Shown here: piece by piece, positions 8,985 to 17,723 of the stretch
Layout: the number at the start of each line of letters is the position of its first letter
Numbering within the stretch: position 1 is the first letter of the stretch
NCBI RefSeq assembly: GCF_947301925.1
Contig: NZ_CAMYUE010000001.1
Span: 186,001 to 250,000, forward strand
Direction: 5' to 3'
DNA length: 64,000 nt
Source: an uncultured Ruminococcus sp.
Lineage (GTDB): Bacteria; Bacillota; Clostridia; Oscillospirales; Ruminococcaceae
Position numbers and translations under genes: made by a program
The notes under the pieces: generated by a model
Databases searched by the model: none
The model's input: only the letters and a program-made list of their open reading frames with translations
Told to the model about the DNA's origin: nothing

Positions 8985-9782
8985 ATGGAAACTTTTACAT
9001 ATTATCCGGGCTGTACTCTGAGGACAAAGGCAAGAGATCTTGATAGATATGCAAGGTCATCAGCTATGGCTCTCGGTATCTCCCTTGAAGAGCCCGATGA
9101 CTGGCAGTGCTGTGGCGGTGCGTATACTACCGCCAAAGACGAGATAGCTACAAAGCTCTCGGCAGTCAGGACGCTCAATGCAGCTAAATCAGTCAACAGG
9201 CCTCTTGTGACTGTATGTTCTGCCTGCCATAATGTTATAAAGCAGACTAATTATGACATTATCCACGATGACGAAATGGCTTCAAAGGTAAATAATTATC
9301 TGAAGCTCGACGAGCCTTACTGCGGAGAGACAACAGTTTATCACTATCTCGAGCTGCTTCGTGATGTTATCGGATTTGACGAACTTGCAAAGAGAGTTGT
9401 CTGTCCGTTCAAGGGAAAGAAGATCGCCGCATATTATGGTTGCCTGCTTCTTCGTCCGTCAAAGGCTCTTGCAATGGATGATCCGGAGAATCCTTCGATC
9501 ATGGAAGATTTCATTAAAGCCATCGGAGGTACTCCTGTGATATATGCACAGAGAAATGAGTGCTGCGGAGGCTATATCACTCTTGAGGACAAGGATCAGG
9601 CCGCAAAGAGAAGCGGAGTTGTTATGCGTTCTGCTGCGGATCAGGGAGCCGATATGATCATCACAGCCTGTCCGCTCTGTCTGTATAACCTGAAAAAGAA
9701 CTCCGGCTCCGAGCTTCCTGTTTACTACTTTACCGAGCTTCTTGCGGAAGCTCTTGGCGTGAAGGAGGAAAACGATGAATAA
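8985..9782 (+). CDS. hdrB: HdrB-like subunit with two CCG domains
   Basis: A 265-residue protein with two complete cysteine-rich CCG domains. The first has YPGC, QCCGGAYTT and CSACH; the second has YYGC, ECCGGYITLED and CPLC. In HdrB of methanogens such domains bind the non-cubane [4Fe-4S] clusters that reduce heterodisulfide (family knowledge). ATG 8985 has AAAGGAAG upstream; the longer frame starting at 8895 runs back into fumC and is rejected. Its stop overlaps hdrC by 8 nt, implying coupled translation. A methanogen CoM/CoB disulfide is not expected here, so it may serve another disulfide or act purely as electron relay to the fumarate reductase subunit. Confidence 0.9.
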   Translation: METFTYYPGCTLRTKARDLDRYARSSAMALGISLEEPDDWQCCGGAYTTAKDEIATKLSAVRTLNAAKSVNRPLVTVCSACHNVIKQTNYDIIHDDEMASKVNNYLKLDEPYCGETTVYHYLELLRDVIGFDELAKRVVCPFKGKKIAAYYGCLLLRPSKALAMDDPENPSIMEDFIKAIGGTPVIYAQRNECCGGYITLEDKDQAAKRSGVVMRSAADQGADMIITACPLCLYNLKKNSGSELPVYYFTELLAEALGVKEENDE

Positions 9783-10158
9783 GAATTTAAAGGAACAGGT
9801 TCTTCGTTCCAGCGGAGTCAATGTGCTTAAATGTATGCGCTGCGGAAAGTGCTCGGGCACCTGTCCGTCGTATGACGAGATGGAATATCATCCGCATCAG
9901 TTCGTGTATATGGTTGAACGCGGAGATATAGAGACTCTGATGAACTCTAAGTCGATATACAAGTGTCTGACCTGCTTTGCCTGCGTCGACAGATGTCCGC
10001 GTAATGTTGAGCCCGCTAAGGTAGTTGAGGCTGTACGTCTTGCCGCTGTCAGACAGCAGGGCAACAATCACATGACACCGGCTCAGATACCTGAAATGCT
10101 CGATGATGATCTGCCGCAGCAGGCTGTCGTTACAGCTTTCAGAAAATACATAAAATAA
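9775..10158 (+). CDS. hdrC: HdrC-like 4Fe-4S subunit
   Basis: A 127-residue protein with two [4Fe-4S] motifs, CMRCGKCSGTCP and CLTCFACVDRCP, the usual HdrC layout in which helical segments flank the clusters. It connects HdrA to HdrB electrically in Hdr complexes (family knowledge). The start overlaps the hdrB stop and hdrA begins 15 nt downstream. HdrB and HdrC are separate genes here, in the order B-C-A. Confidence 0.92.
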   Translation: MNKNLKEQVLRSSGVNVLKCMRCGKCSGTCPSYDEMEYHPHQFVYMVERGDIETLMNSKSIYKCLTCFACVDRCPRNVEPAKVVEAVRLAAVRQQGNNHMTPAQIPEMLDDDLPQQAVVTAFRKYIK

Positions 10159-10173
10159 GGAGGAGATGGCTAA

Positions 10174-12165
10174 ATGCAGAAAATAGGCGTTTTTGTCTGT
10201 CATTGCGGAACCAATATCGCTGCAACGGTAGACGTTAAGGCTGTTGCTGAAGCACTGGGGCATGAACCAGGTGTTGTTATCTCCCGGGATTATCAGTATA
10301 TGTGTTCCGAGTCGGGACAGAATCTTGTGAAAAATGCAATTAAGGAACATAAGCTCACAGGTATTGTAGTATGTTCCTGCTCACCGAGAATGCATGAGAA
10401 TACGTTCAGAAAAGCTGCTGCTTCCGTAGGTCTCAATCCGTATCTTGTAGAGATCGCAAATATTCGCGAGCAGTGTTCCTGGATACACAAGGATATAGCG
10501 ACTGCTACCGAGAAGGCTATAATACTCGGTAAAGCTGCTGTTGCCAAGGTGCATCTCAACGCCCCGCTCACAGCAGGAGAGAGCCCTGTAGCCAAGAGAG
10601 CTCTTGTTATCGGCGGAGGAATTGCCGGTATACAGACCGCTCTTGATATTGCAGAGGCGGGCTTTGATGTAGATATAGTGGAGAAGAACCCCACGATCGG
10701 CGGTAAAATGGCTCAGATTGACAAGACCTTCCCCACACTTGACTGCGCCGCTTGTATCCTTACTCCTAAAATGGTAGAGGCTTCGCAGAATGAGCATATC
10801 ACTATCCATTCATTCAGCGAGGTAACAGATGTAAAAGGCTTTGTAGGTAACTTTACAGTTACCATAAAGAAAAAGGCGCGTTATGTTGACGAGACAAAAT
10901 GTACAGGCTGCGGTCTTTGTACTGAAAAATGTCCCATGAAAAAAGTGCCCAATGAGTTCAACATGGGACTTGATAACCGTACAGCGATCTATATCCCGTT
11001 TGCTCAGGCAGTTCCCAAGGTGGCTACTATTGATCCGAATTACTGCATGATGCTGAAGAACGGAAAGTGCGGAGTCTGCTCAAAGGTATGCTCTGTGGGA
11101 GCTATCGATTACAAGCAGGAGGATAGGTTTATTGAGCAGAAGTACGGCGCTATAGTTGTAGCCACAGGCTTCAATCCTATTAATCTCGATAAGTACGATG
11201 AGTTTGCATACAATCAGTGTCCCGATGTAGTTACATCACTTGAGCTGGAGCGACTTATGAACGCCGCAGGACCCAATGGCGGTACGCTTCTTCGTCCTTC
11301 CGATAAGACACATCCTCACAAGATCGTTTTTGTTCAGTGTGTTGGTTCAAGATGTGACGACAGCAAGGGCAAGCCTTATTGTTCAAAGATATGCTGTATG
11401 TATACAGCTAAGCACGCTATGCTCATCCGTGAGAAATATCCTGATACAGAGGTATATGTATTCTACATAGATGTCCGTACACCCGGCAAGAACTTTGATG
11501 AGTTCTACCGCCGTGCAGTTGAGCAGTACAATGTTCATTACATAAAGGGTATGGTAGGCAAGGTAACACCTCGCTCCGACGGAAAGATTGAGGTACAGGC
11601 TTCAGATCTTCTTGCAGATGAACAGCTCCATATCGATGCTGATTTGGTGGTTCTTGCTGCGGCTATAGAGCCTGACAAGACGGCACGGCCTCTGGCTACT
11701 ATGCTTACGACTCAGATGGACACTAACGACTTCTTCACAGAGGCTCACCCGAAGCTTCGTCCTGTTGAGAGTGCTACGGCTGGTATATTCCTTTCAGGCG
11801 CTTGTCAGGGACCTAAGGATATACCTGAAACAGTTGCGCAGGCAAGTGCGGCTGCGGCGAAGGCTATCGGTCTTCTCGTAAAGAACAGTATTACCTGTAA
11901 CCCCTGTGTTGCACATTCGGACGAGCTCATGTGCAACGGCTGCTCCTCCTGTGAAAAGGTTTGTCCTTACGGAGCTATCACATATATTGACAAGGAGTTC
12001 AGAATGCCTGACCGAACAACCGCTGTACGCCGCGTAGCAAGTGTTAATCCTGCGGTATGTCAGGGCTGCGGTGCTTGTACAGTCGCTTGTCCTTCGGGAG
12101 CTATGGACCTTAACGGCTTCTCTAACAGTCAGATCATGGCGGAGGTAGACGCAATATGCAAGTAA
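10174..12165 (+). CDS. hdrA: HdrA-like bifurcating flavoprotein
   Basis: A 663-residue flavoprotein. An N-terminal HdrA domain has CHCG and CSCSPRMHENTF; an FAD domain starts with VIGGGIAGIQTALDIAEAG (about residue 145) followed by GGKMAQ and the CAAC pair. Iron-sulfur motifs are CTGCGLCTEKCP, CGVCSKVC and two C-terminal ferredoxin sets, CNGCSSCEKVCP and CQGCGACTVACP. HdrA is the site of flavin-based electron bifurcation in Hdr-Mvh and Hdr-Flx complexes, splitting hydride pairs between ferredoxin and a higher-potential acceptor (family knowledge). RBS AAGGAGGAG. The stop overlaps flxD by 10 nt. No cysteine is replaced by a stop codon, so there is no sign of selenocysteine. Confidence 0.95.
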   Translation: MQKIGVFVCHCGTNIAATVDVKAVAEALGHEPGVVISRDYQYMCSESGQNLVKNAIKEHKLTGIVVCSCSPRMHENTFRKAAASVGLNPYLVEIANIREQCSWIHKDIATATEKAIILGKAAVAKVHLNAPLTAGESPVAKRALVIGGGIAGIQTALDIAEAGFDVDIVEKNPTIGGKMAQIDKTFPTLDCAACILTPKMVEASQNEHITIHSFSEVTDVKGFVGNFTVTIKKKARYVDETKCTGCGLCTEKCPMKKVPNEFNMGLDNRTAIYIPFAQAVPKVATIDPNYCMMLKNGKCGVCSKVCSVGAIDYKQEDRFIEQKYGAIVVATGFNPINLDKYDEFAYNQCPDVVTSLELERLMNAAGPNGGTLLRPSDKTHPHKIVFVQCVGSRCDDSKGKPYCSKICCMYTAKHAMLIREKYPDTEVYVFYIDVRTPGKNFDEFYRRAVEQYNVHYIKGMVGKVTPRSDGKIEVQASDLLADEQLHIDADLVVLAAAIEPDKTARPLATMLTTQMDTNDFFTEAHPKLRPVESATAGIFLSGACQGPKDIPETVAQASAAAAKAIGLLVKNSITCNPCVAHSDELMCNGCSSCEKVCPYGAITYIDKEFRMPDRTTAVRRVASVNPAVCQGCGACTVACPSGAMDLNGFSNSQIMAEVDAICK

Positions 12166-12602
12166 ATGAAAACAAAGAGTTTGAACCGCTGATAGTTGCC
12201 TTCTGCTGTAACTGGTGTTCTTATGCAGGAGCTGATCTTTCGGGAACAAACAGACTTAACTATCCTACAAATGTAAAGATAATCAGAGTGCCCTGTTCAT
12301 GCAGAGTAAACCCTATGTTTATTCTGAGAGCCTTTCAGCGAGGCGCTGACGGAGTGATACTCTGCGGCTGTCATCCCGGTGACTGCCACTATACATCAGG
12401 AAATTACTTCACAAGAAGAAGAATGACACTTCTTTTCAGTATGCTTGATTTCCTTGGCATCGAACGCGACAGAACGAGAGTTGAGTGGGTCTCGGCAGCT
12501 GAGGGCGCTAAATTCGCAGCTACCATGAATGAATTTACCGAAGCGGTAAAGAAACTCGGACCTAACCGCAGATTGGAGGATTTACGATGCAGGAAGCAAT
12601 GA
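12156..12602 (+). CDS. flxD: MvhD/FlxD-type 2Fe-2S subunit
   Basis: A 148-residue MvhD-family protein with conserved cysteines in FCCNWCSY, PCSCR and CGCHPGDCHY, which bind one [2Fe-2S] cluster and hand electrons to HdrA (family knowledge). No MvhA/MvhG hydrogenase genes are adjacent. Instead flxC, flxB and flxA follow, so the donor is predicted to be NAD(P)H through FlxA rather than H2. The start lies inside the hdrA end and its stop overlaps the next start, so translation is tightly coupled. Confidence 0.9.
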   Translation: MQVNENKEFEPLIVAFCCNWCSYAGADLSGTNRLNYPTNVKIIRVPCSCRVNPMFILRAFQRGADGVILCGCHPGDCHYTSGNYFTRRRMTLLFSMLDFLGIERDRTRVEWVSAAEGAKFAATMNEFTEAVKKLGPNRRLEDLRCRKQ

Positions 12603-13558
12603 TAAACAGAGCAAAGCAGCTTCTGGCTGACGGCACCGTAAACCGTGTCATCGGCTGGAAGAGGGGAGAGTTCGCTTATGATATTACTCCTGCTGTTTTT
12701 GATTCTGCTGATGAACTTGACAGCGACTTTGTCTTTGATGATTTTACAGCCGCAAATGTGTCAAAGTATCTTGTTAAAGAGAGTAAAAAGGAAGGAAAAG
12801 TGCTTGCCTTCCTGAAGCCCTGTGATACATACAGCTTCAATCAGCTCGTCAAGGAACACAGGGTGGTTCGCGAAAATGTATATATCATAGGTATCCCCGG
12901 CGGACCTAAGCTTGATGCCGAAAAAATCAAGGCAAAGGGTATTACAGGCATTCTGGGCGTTAAGAATGAGAACTATACACTGAAAATAGATACCGTATAC
13001 GGCGAGGAGACCATGCCTTTCTATGAGGCTGTGCTTGATAAATGCGCTTCGTGCAAGAGCAAGAAACACGTTGTATATGACGAGCTTATGGGCGATGAGG
13101 GCGATGTACTTGACTCAGATCGCTTTGATATGGTAGAAAAGCTTGAAAACATGACAGCTCAGGAGCGTTATGATTTCTGGCGTGAGCAGCTTTCAAAGTG
13201 TATACGCTGTAATGCGTGCAGAAATGTCTGTCCTGCCTGCACTTGTGAGAAGTGCGTGTTTGACAATCCCGCTTCGGGCGTAGAGAATAAAGCTCCGGCT
13301 GACAGCTTCGAGGAGAATATGTTCCATATTATCCGTGCATTCCATGTGGCAGGAAGATGCACTGACTGCGGAGAGTGTTCGAGGGTGTGTCCTCAGAATA
13401 TACCGCTGCACCTGCTCAACAGAAAGTTCATAAAGGATATCAACGAGCTGTACGGAAACTATCAGGCCGGTGAGGATACCACCTCAAGAGCTCCTCTCAA
13501 TGACTACCGACAGGATGACTGCGAGGCCGGAATTGTACATGAAAGGGGAGTTGAATAA
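12587..13558 (+). CDS. flxC: FlxC-like iron-sulfur subunit
   Basis: A 323-residue protein. The N-terminal ~150 residues resemble the FrhB-like or sulfhydrogenase-beta electron-transfer fold; then come CASCKS and two 4Fe-4S sets, CIRCNACRNVCP (followed by CTCEKC) and CTDCGECSRVCP. The name follows gene order in the Desulfovibrio Flx-Hdr locus (FlxD, FlxC, FlxB, FlxA) and I am unsure of the exact letter. It probably passes electrons between FlxA/FlxB and FlxD/HdrA. TTGGAGGA precedes the ATG. The last base of its stop is the first base of the next start codon. Confidence 0.8.
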   Translation: MQEAMINRAKQLLADGTVNRVIGWKRGEFAYDITPAVFDSADELDSDFVFDDFTAANVSKYLVKESKKEGKVLAFLKPCDTYSFNQLVKEHRVVRENVYIIGIPGGPKLDAEKIKAKGITGILGVKNENYTLKIDTVYGEETMPFYEAVLDKCASCKSKKHVVYDELMGDEGDVLDSDRFDMVEKLENMTAQERYDFWREQLSKCIRCNACRNVCPACTCEKCVFDNPASGVENKAPADSFEENMFHIIRAFHVAGRCTDCGECSRVCPQNIPLHLLNRKFIKDINELYGNYQAGEDTTSRAPLNDYRQDDCEAGIVHERGVE

Positions 13559-14577
13559 TGCTGAAGATATCACTTGATAAGCTGGATAAGCTTTTTGAAG
13601 CGGTCTCAGCTTCGCAGACTCTCTATATTCCCGTTGACCGTGAGGACGGTGCAGCAGAGTATAAGAAGTACGAAAGCGGTATGAAGCTCAGCAGTGCTCT
13701 GAATACAGTAAGGAGCGCAAAGGACTTCTTTTTCCCTCAGACAGAAAATCTCGTTGATTTCAAAATGGAGGGCAAGAATATCGAGGTCATCGATGTCCGC
13801 GAGGAATCTGAGGATTTTGTAATATTCGGAGTTCGTGCCTGTGATGCAAGAAGCTTCACTATTCTTGACAAGGTATTCCTTTGCGAGCCTGTTGACAGCT
13901 ATTACAAGAATCGCCGTGATCACGGAACTGTAGTCACAATGGCCTGCACACGTCCTGCCGAGACTTGTTTCTGCGGAACTTTCGGTATCGACGCAGCGGC
14001 TCCGGAGGGAGATGCTGCCTGCTACAGCGACGGCGAGAGCCTGTTTATCGAGGCTCATAACGAAAAGGGACAGAAGTTCATCGACTCCGTTGCTTCGCTT
14101 TTTGAAGATGGCGATACAGCAAAGCTTGAAGCTGTTCGTGAAAAGACAAGGGAAGTGCTCAAAAAGCTCCCTCTTGCAAATCTTACTACTGATAATTTCG
14201 GCGGCGACAAGCTCAACGAGTACTTTAACTCCGACAAGTGGGGAGAGCTTTCCGAGAGCTGTCTCGGCTGCGGTACCTGTACATTTGTATGTCCCACCTG
14301 CCAGTGCTATGATATTAAGGATTTCAACACAGGTCATGGTATAAAGCGATTCCGCTGCTGGGATTCCTGTATGTATTCCGATTTCACGAAAATGGCGCAT
14401 GGCAATCCGAGACTTACCCAGCTTGAGCGTTTCCGCCAGAGATTTATGCATAAGCTTGTGTATTTTCCGGCAAATAATAACGGCGAATTCGGATGTGTGG
14501 GCTGCGGAAGATGCCTTTCAAAGTGTCCCATATCTATGAACATAGTCAAGGTAATGAAAGCATTGGAGGTAAAGTGA
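13558..14577 (+). CDS. flxB: FlxB-like (AsrA-related) iron-sulfur subunit
   Basis: A 339-residue protein related to anaerobic sulfite reductase subunit A and hydrogenase beta-type subunits. It has a central cysteine cluster ACTRPAETCFCGTFG and two C-terminal 4Fe-4S sets, CLGCGTCTFVCPTCQC and CVGCGRCLSKCP. Such subunits sit next to an FAD/NAD-binding subunit in Asr, Hyd and Flx complexes (family knowledge). Start and stop both overlap neighbours by one base (TAATG, TGATG), so it is part of a stoichiometric set. No siroheme reductase subunit follows, which argues against sulfite reduction. Confidence 0.82.
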   Translation: MLKISLDKLDKLFEAVSASQTLYIPVDREDGAAEYKKYESGMKLSSALNTVRSAKDFFFPQTENLVDFKMEGKNIEVIDVREESEDFVIFGVRACDARSFTILDKVFLCEPVDSYYKNRRDHGTVVTMACTRPAETCFCGTFGIDAAAPEGDAACYSDGESLFIEAHNEKGQKFIDSVASLFEDGDTAKLEAVREKTREVLKKLPLANLTTDNFGGDKLNEYFNSDKWGELSESCLGCGTCTFVCPTCQCYDIKDFNTGHGIKRFRCWDSCMYSDFTKMAHGNPRLTQLERFRQRFMHKLVYFPANNNGEFGCVGCGRCLSKCPISMNIVKVMKALEVK

Positions 14578-15404
14578 TGAATAATGATACATTGATACCT
14601 TACATAGGAGTAGTTACCGATATAAGACAGGATACCCCTGACGTAAAGACCTTCAGAGTCGTTTCTCCCGAGGGCGGCAAGGTTTTCGAGCATATGCCCG
14701 GACAGTGTGCTATGCTTTCGATCCCCGGAGTAGGTGAGGCGATGTTCTCCATAACGTCTTCTCCCACTAACAAGGAGTATATGGAGTTCAGCATCAAGAA
14801 ATGCGGATGTCTTACATCATGGCTCCATGCAATGGACGTAGGTCAGCAGATAACGATACGCGGACCTTATGGCAATCATTTCCCTGTTGAGAGCGAACTC
14901 AAGGGAAAGGATCTCCTGTTTATCGCAGGCGGTATCGGTCTTGCACCGCTTCGTTCGGTTATCAACTATGTCCGTGACAACCGTTCCGATTACGGCGAAG
15001 TACAGATAGTATACGGTTCACGTTCAAAGGATGATCTTGTTGACTACAAGGAGATCATTGACGAGTGGATGGCCGATGACGGCATTGAAGTTGATCTGAC
15101 CATTGATAATCCTCAGGAGGGATGGGACGGTCATGTAGGTTTTGTTCCGAATTACGTCAAGGAGCTCAACCCTTCCATAAACAAGACGGTCCTTATATGC
15201 GGACCTCCCATAATGATTAAGTTTACACTTTCAGGACTCAAGGAGCTTGGATTTACAGAAACTCAGGTCTACACAACTATGGAGCTGAAGATGAAGTGCG
15301 CCGTTGGCAAATGCGGACGCTGCAATATCGGAAACAAGTATGTGTGCAAGGACGGACCTGTATTCCGCTTCGATCAGCTCGATGAGCTGCCTGATGAATA
15401 TTAA
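14577..15404 (+). CDS. flxA: FlxA-like NAD(P)H-oxidising FAD/2Fe-2S subunit
   Basis: A 275-residue ferredoxin-NADP reductase-type protein. It has a flavin barrel, an NAD domain with FIAGGIGLAPLRS (about residue 118) and CGPPIM, then a C-terminal [2Fe-2S] motif of the form CAVGKCGRCNIG...YVCKDGPVF, as in AsrB/PyrK/HydG-like subunits. It is the predicted NADH entry point of the complex. ATG 14577 overlaps the preceding stop (TGATG); the longer open frame from 14493 lies inside flxB and is rejected. NADH over NADPH is inference from the Flx family, not from a diagnostic residue. Confidence 0.9.
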   Translation: MNNDTLIPYIGVVTDIRQDTPDVKTFRVVSPEGGKVFEHMPGQCAMLSIPGVGEAMFSITSSPTNKEYMEFSIKKCGCLTSWLHAMDVGQQITIRGPYGNHFPVESELKGKDLLFIAGGIGLAPLRSVINYVRDNRSDYGEVQIVYGSRSKDDLVDYKEIIDEWMADDGIEVDLTIDNPQEGWDGHVGFVPNYVKELNPSINKTVLICGPPIMIKFTLSGLKELGFTETQVYTTMELKMKCAVGKCGRCNIGNKYVCKDGPVFRFDQLDELPDEY

Positions 15405-15419
15405 GGAGGAGAATTTCGC

Positions 15420-16103
15420 ATGGATAATATGTTGAATGTTTACCTGTTCGGCAAGAGATACCAGGTACCTGCAGGTCTTACAATAATGACAGCTATGGAA
15501 TATGCAGGTTATGAACTTGTCAGAGGCTGCGGCTGCCGCAACGGTTTCTGCGGTGCCTGTGCAACTATATACAGAATAAAGGGAGAAACCGAGCTTCACG
15601 GATGTCTTGCCTGTCAGACGGAGATCCAGGAGGGAATGTATGTTGCTACACTTCCGTTCTTCCCGCTTGAAAAGAGAGTATACAATATCGAGGAGATAAA
15701 GCCCGATCAGCAGATCATGATGCAGCTTTATCCCGAGATATACAGCTGTATCGGCTGTAATGCCTGTACAAAGGCCTGTACTCAGGAACTCAATGTTATG
15801 CAGTATATCGCATACGCTCAGAGAGGCGAGTACGATAAATGCGCAGAGGAGAGCTTTGACTGCGTAATGTGCGGAGTATGTTCATCACGCTGTCCCGCAG
15901 GTATCTCACATCCTCAGGTCGCAATGCTTGCAAGACGACTCAACGGTAAGTATATTGCCCCCGAATGCGGTCATCTTGCTGACAGGGTCAATGAGATCAA
16001 CGAAGGTATATACGATGAAAAGATAGCAGAGCTTATGATCAAGGCTGTAGATGATCTTGACGAGATCAAGGATATGTACAATCATCGTGAGATCGAAAAG
16101 TAA
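15420..16103 (+). CDS. tfrB: Fumarate reductase iron-sulfur subunit (short TfrB-like)
   Basis: A 227-residue SdhB/FrdB-like protein. The N-terminal plant-type [2Fe-2S] domain uses C39, C44, C47 and probably C62. The C-terminal dicluster domain has C110-C113-C116-C120 and C148-C151-C154-C158. Canonical FrdB has a non-cysteine where this protein has C151 (Val207 of E. coli FrdB), so the cluster normally [3Fe-4S] is predicted to be [4Fe-4S]. It lacks the HdrB-like CCG extension of methanogen TfrB; that domain is supplied here by the separate hdrB gene. No membrane anchor gene is present. RBS AAGGAGGAG. Confidence 0.9.
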   Translation: MDNMLNVYLFGKRYQVPAGLTIMTAMEYAGYELVRGCGCRNGFCGACATIYRIKGETELHGCLACQTEIQEGMYVATLPFFPLEKRVYNIEEIKPDQQIMMQLYPEIYSCIGCNACTKACTQELNVMQYIAYAQRGEYDKCAEESFDCVMCGVCSSRCPAGISHPQVAMLARRLNGKYIAPECGHLADRVNEINEGIYDEKIAELMIKAVDDLDEIKDMYNHREIEK

Positions 16104-16115
16104 GGGGGAGAGAAG

Positions 16116-17717
16116 ATGTACAAGATTGAAAAGCTTAATGAACTTGCAAAGGTAGTTGCAGCCAAAAGAGCTGAAAATGCAGCCCTCGAACCCAGACGTA
16201 TGACTGCTGAAGAAAAGGACGAGCTTCTGGCTAATTTCCATCCTGATTACAAGCAGGACGAATTTACCGTACTTTCCGCAGGCGTTAACAAGGGAGATAA
16301 GGTCCCCACACAGCTTGCAGCACTTCTTCAGGGCAAGAGCCGTATCAGTTCGGATGACGTGGATCTGTCATCTCCTGATTATGATACAGATGTGCTTATA
16401 ATCGGCGGCGGCGGCGCGGGAGCTTCAGCAGCTATCGAAGCAGATGAAGCAGGCGTAAAGGCAATGATCGTCACAAAGCTTCGTATCGGTGATGCCAATA
16501 CTATGATGGCTGAGGGCGGCATTCAGGCTGCCGATAAGCCTAATGATTCTCCTGCCATACACTTCCTCGACGCATTCGGCGGTGGTCATTTTGCTGCTAA
16601 GCCTGAGTTGGTAAAGAAGCTTGTAACAAAGGCGCCCGAGGCAATACAGTGGCTCAACAAGCTCGGCGTGGAGTTCGATAAAGAGCCTGACGGTACAATG
16701 GTCACGACTCACGGCGGCGGTACTTCCCGCAAGAGAATGCACGCTGCAAAGGATTACTCCGGTGCTGAGATAATGAGAACTCTCCGCGACGAGGTCATCA
16801 ACAGAGGTATCCCCGTTGTTGATTTCACAGCTGCTGTGGAGATAATCCTTGATGAAAACGGCAGAGCCGCAGGCGCTGTTCTCATGAATATGGAGACAAA
16901 GGAACTTCTCGTTGCAAGAGCAAAGACCGTTATAATCGCTACAGGCGGCGCAGGAAGGCTCCATTATCAGGGATTCCCAACATCAAATCATTACGGAGCT
17001 ACCGCTGACGGACTTATCCTCGGCTACCGAGTAGGAGCAAAGCTGCTTTATGCTGATACGCTCCAGTATCATCCGACGGGTACAGGCTATCCCGAGCAGA
17101 TATTCGGAGCACTTGTAACCGAAAAGGTACGTTCTCTGGGTGCCAAGCTCGTAAATATAGACGGTGATGTATTCATGCATCCTCTCGAGACCCGTGACGT
17201 AACAGCAGCTTCCATCATTCGTGAATGTACAGCCCGCAATAAGGGAATAGACACAAGTCTTGGCAAGTCTATATGGCTTGATACTCCAATGATAGAGCTT
17301 ATCCACGGCGAGGGAACTATAGAGAAGCGTATCCCAGCAATGATGAGAATGTTCGGCAAGTACGGAATAGATATAAGAAAGGAACCCATACTTGTTTATC
17401 CTACACTTCACTATCAGAACGGCGGCCTCGATATCGCCGATGACTGTGCAACAGGTGTCGAGAATCTTTATGCCGCAGGCGAAGTAGCAGGCGGTATCCA
17501 CGGCAGAAACCGACTCATGGGCAATTCACTGCTTGATGTTATCGTATTCGGCAGAAATGCTGGTATCAATGCAGCAGCAAAGGCCAGGGAGACGGATTCA
17601 TCAGTTAAACTTACACTTGCTCATATTGATAAGTTCAATAAGGAGCTTGAAGCAGTCGGAGCTGCAAGTGATGTTCCTTCACCTATGCTGCTTCCTCATT
17701 ACGCAAGAAAAAAATAA
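16116..17717 (+). CDS. tfrA: Soluble fumarate reductase flavoprotein
   Basis: A 533-residue FrdA/TfrA-family flavoprotein with an ~85-residue N-terminal extension before the FAD motif IIGGGGAGASAAIEA. Active-site blocks are present: QYHPTG, TEKVRS, PTLHYQNGGL and HGRNRLMGNSLLD. At the covalent flavin position, where FrdA/SdhA have His (SHT), this protein has Asn128 (ANT), so FAD should be bound non-covalently, as in soluble fumarate reductases and L-aspartate oxidase. Aspartate oxidase is unlikely because the gene is paired with an SdhB-like subunit and follows fumarase and Hdr genes. Predicted cytoplasmic role: reduction of fumarate to succinate as terminal electron sink. Confidence 0.9.
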   Translation: MYKIEKLNELAKVVAAKRAENAALEPRRMTAEEKDELLANFHPDYKQDEFTVLSAGVNKGDKVPTQLAALLQGKSRISSDDVDLSSPDYDTDVLIIGGGGAGASAAIEADEAGVKAMIVTKLRIGDANTMMAEGGIQAADKPNDSPAIHFLDAFGGGHFAAKPELVKKLVTKAPEAIQWLNKLGVEFDKEPDGTMVTTHGGGTSRKRMHAAKDYSGAEIMRTLRDEVINRGIPVVDFTAAVEIILDENGRAAGAVLMNMETKELLVARAKTVIIATGGAGRLHYQGFPTSNHYGATADGLILGYRVGAKLLYADTLQYHPTGTGYPEQIFGALVTEKVRSLGAKLVNIDGDVFMHPLETRDVTAASIIRECTARNKGIDTSLGKSIWLDTPMIELIHGEGTIEKRIPAMMRMFGKYGIDIRKEPILVYPTLHYQNGGLDIADDCATGVENLYAAGEVAGGIHGRNRLMGNSLLDVIVFGRNAGINAAAKARETDSSVKLTLAHIDKFNKELEAVGAASDVPSPMLLPHYARKK

Positions 17718-17723
17718 AAAACA

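Noticed and set aside
12156-12602. Hydrogenase-linked (MvhADG) interpretation of the MvhD-like gene
   Set aside because: No MvhA or MvhG genes are adjacent; flxC, flxB and flxA follow instead.
13606-14451. 281-codon minus-strand frame across flxB
   Set aside because: Shadow of the real gene; cysteine motifs and overlaps with neighbours support the + strand only.
13558-15404. Anaerobic sulfite reductase (AsrAB) reading of flxB-flxA
   Set aside because: No AsrC siroheme subunit is present and both genes are embedded among hdr and fumarate reductase genes.
16116-17717. L-aspartate oxidase (NadB) for the flavoprotein
   Set aside because: It is paired with an SdhB-like subunit and lies after fumarase and Hdr genes; nadA and nadC are absent.
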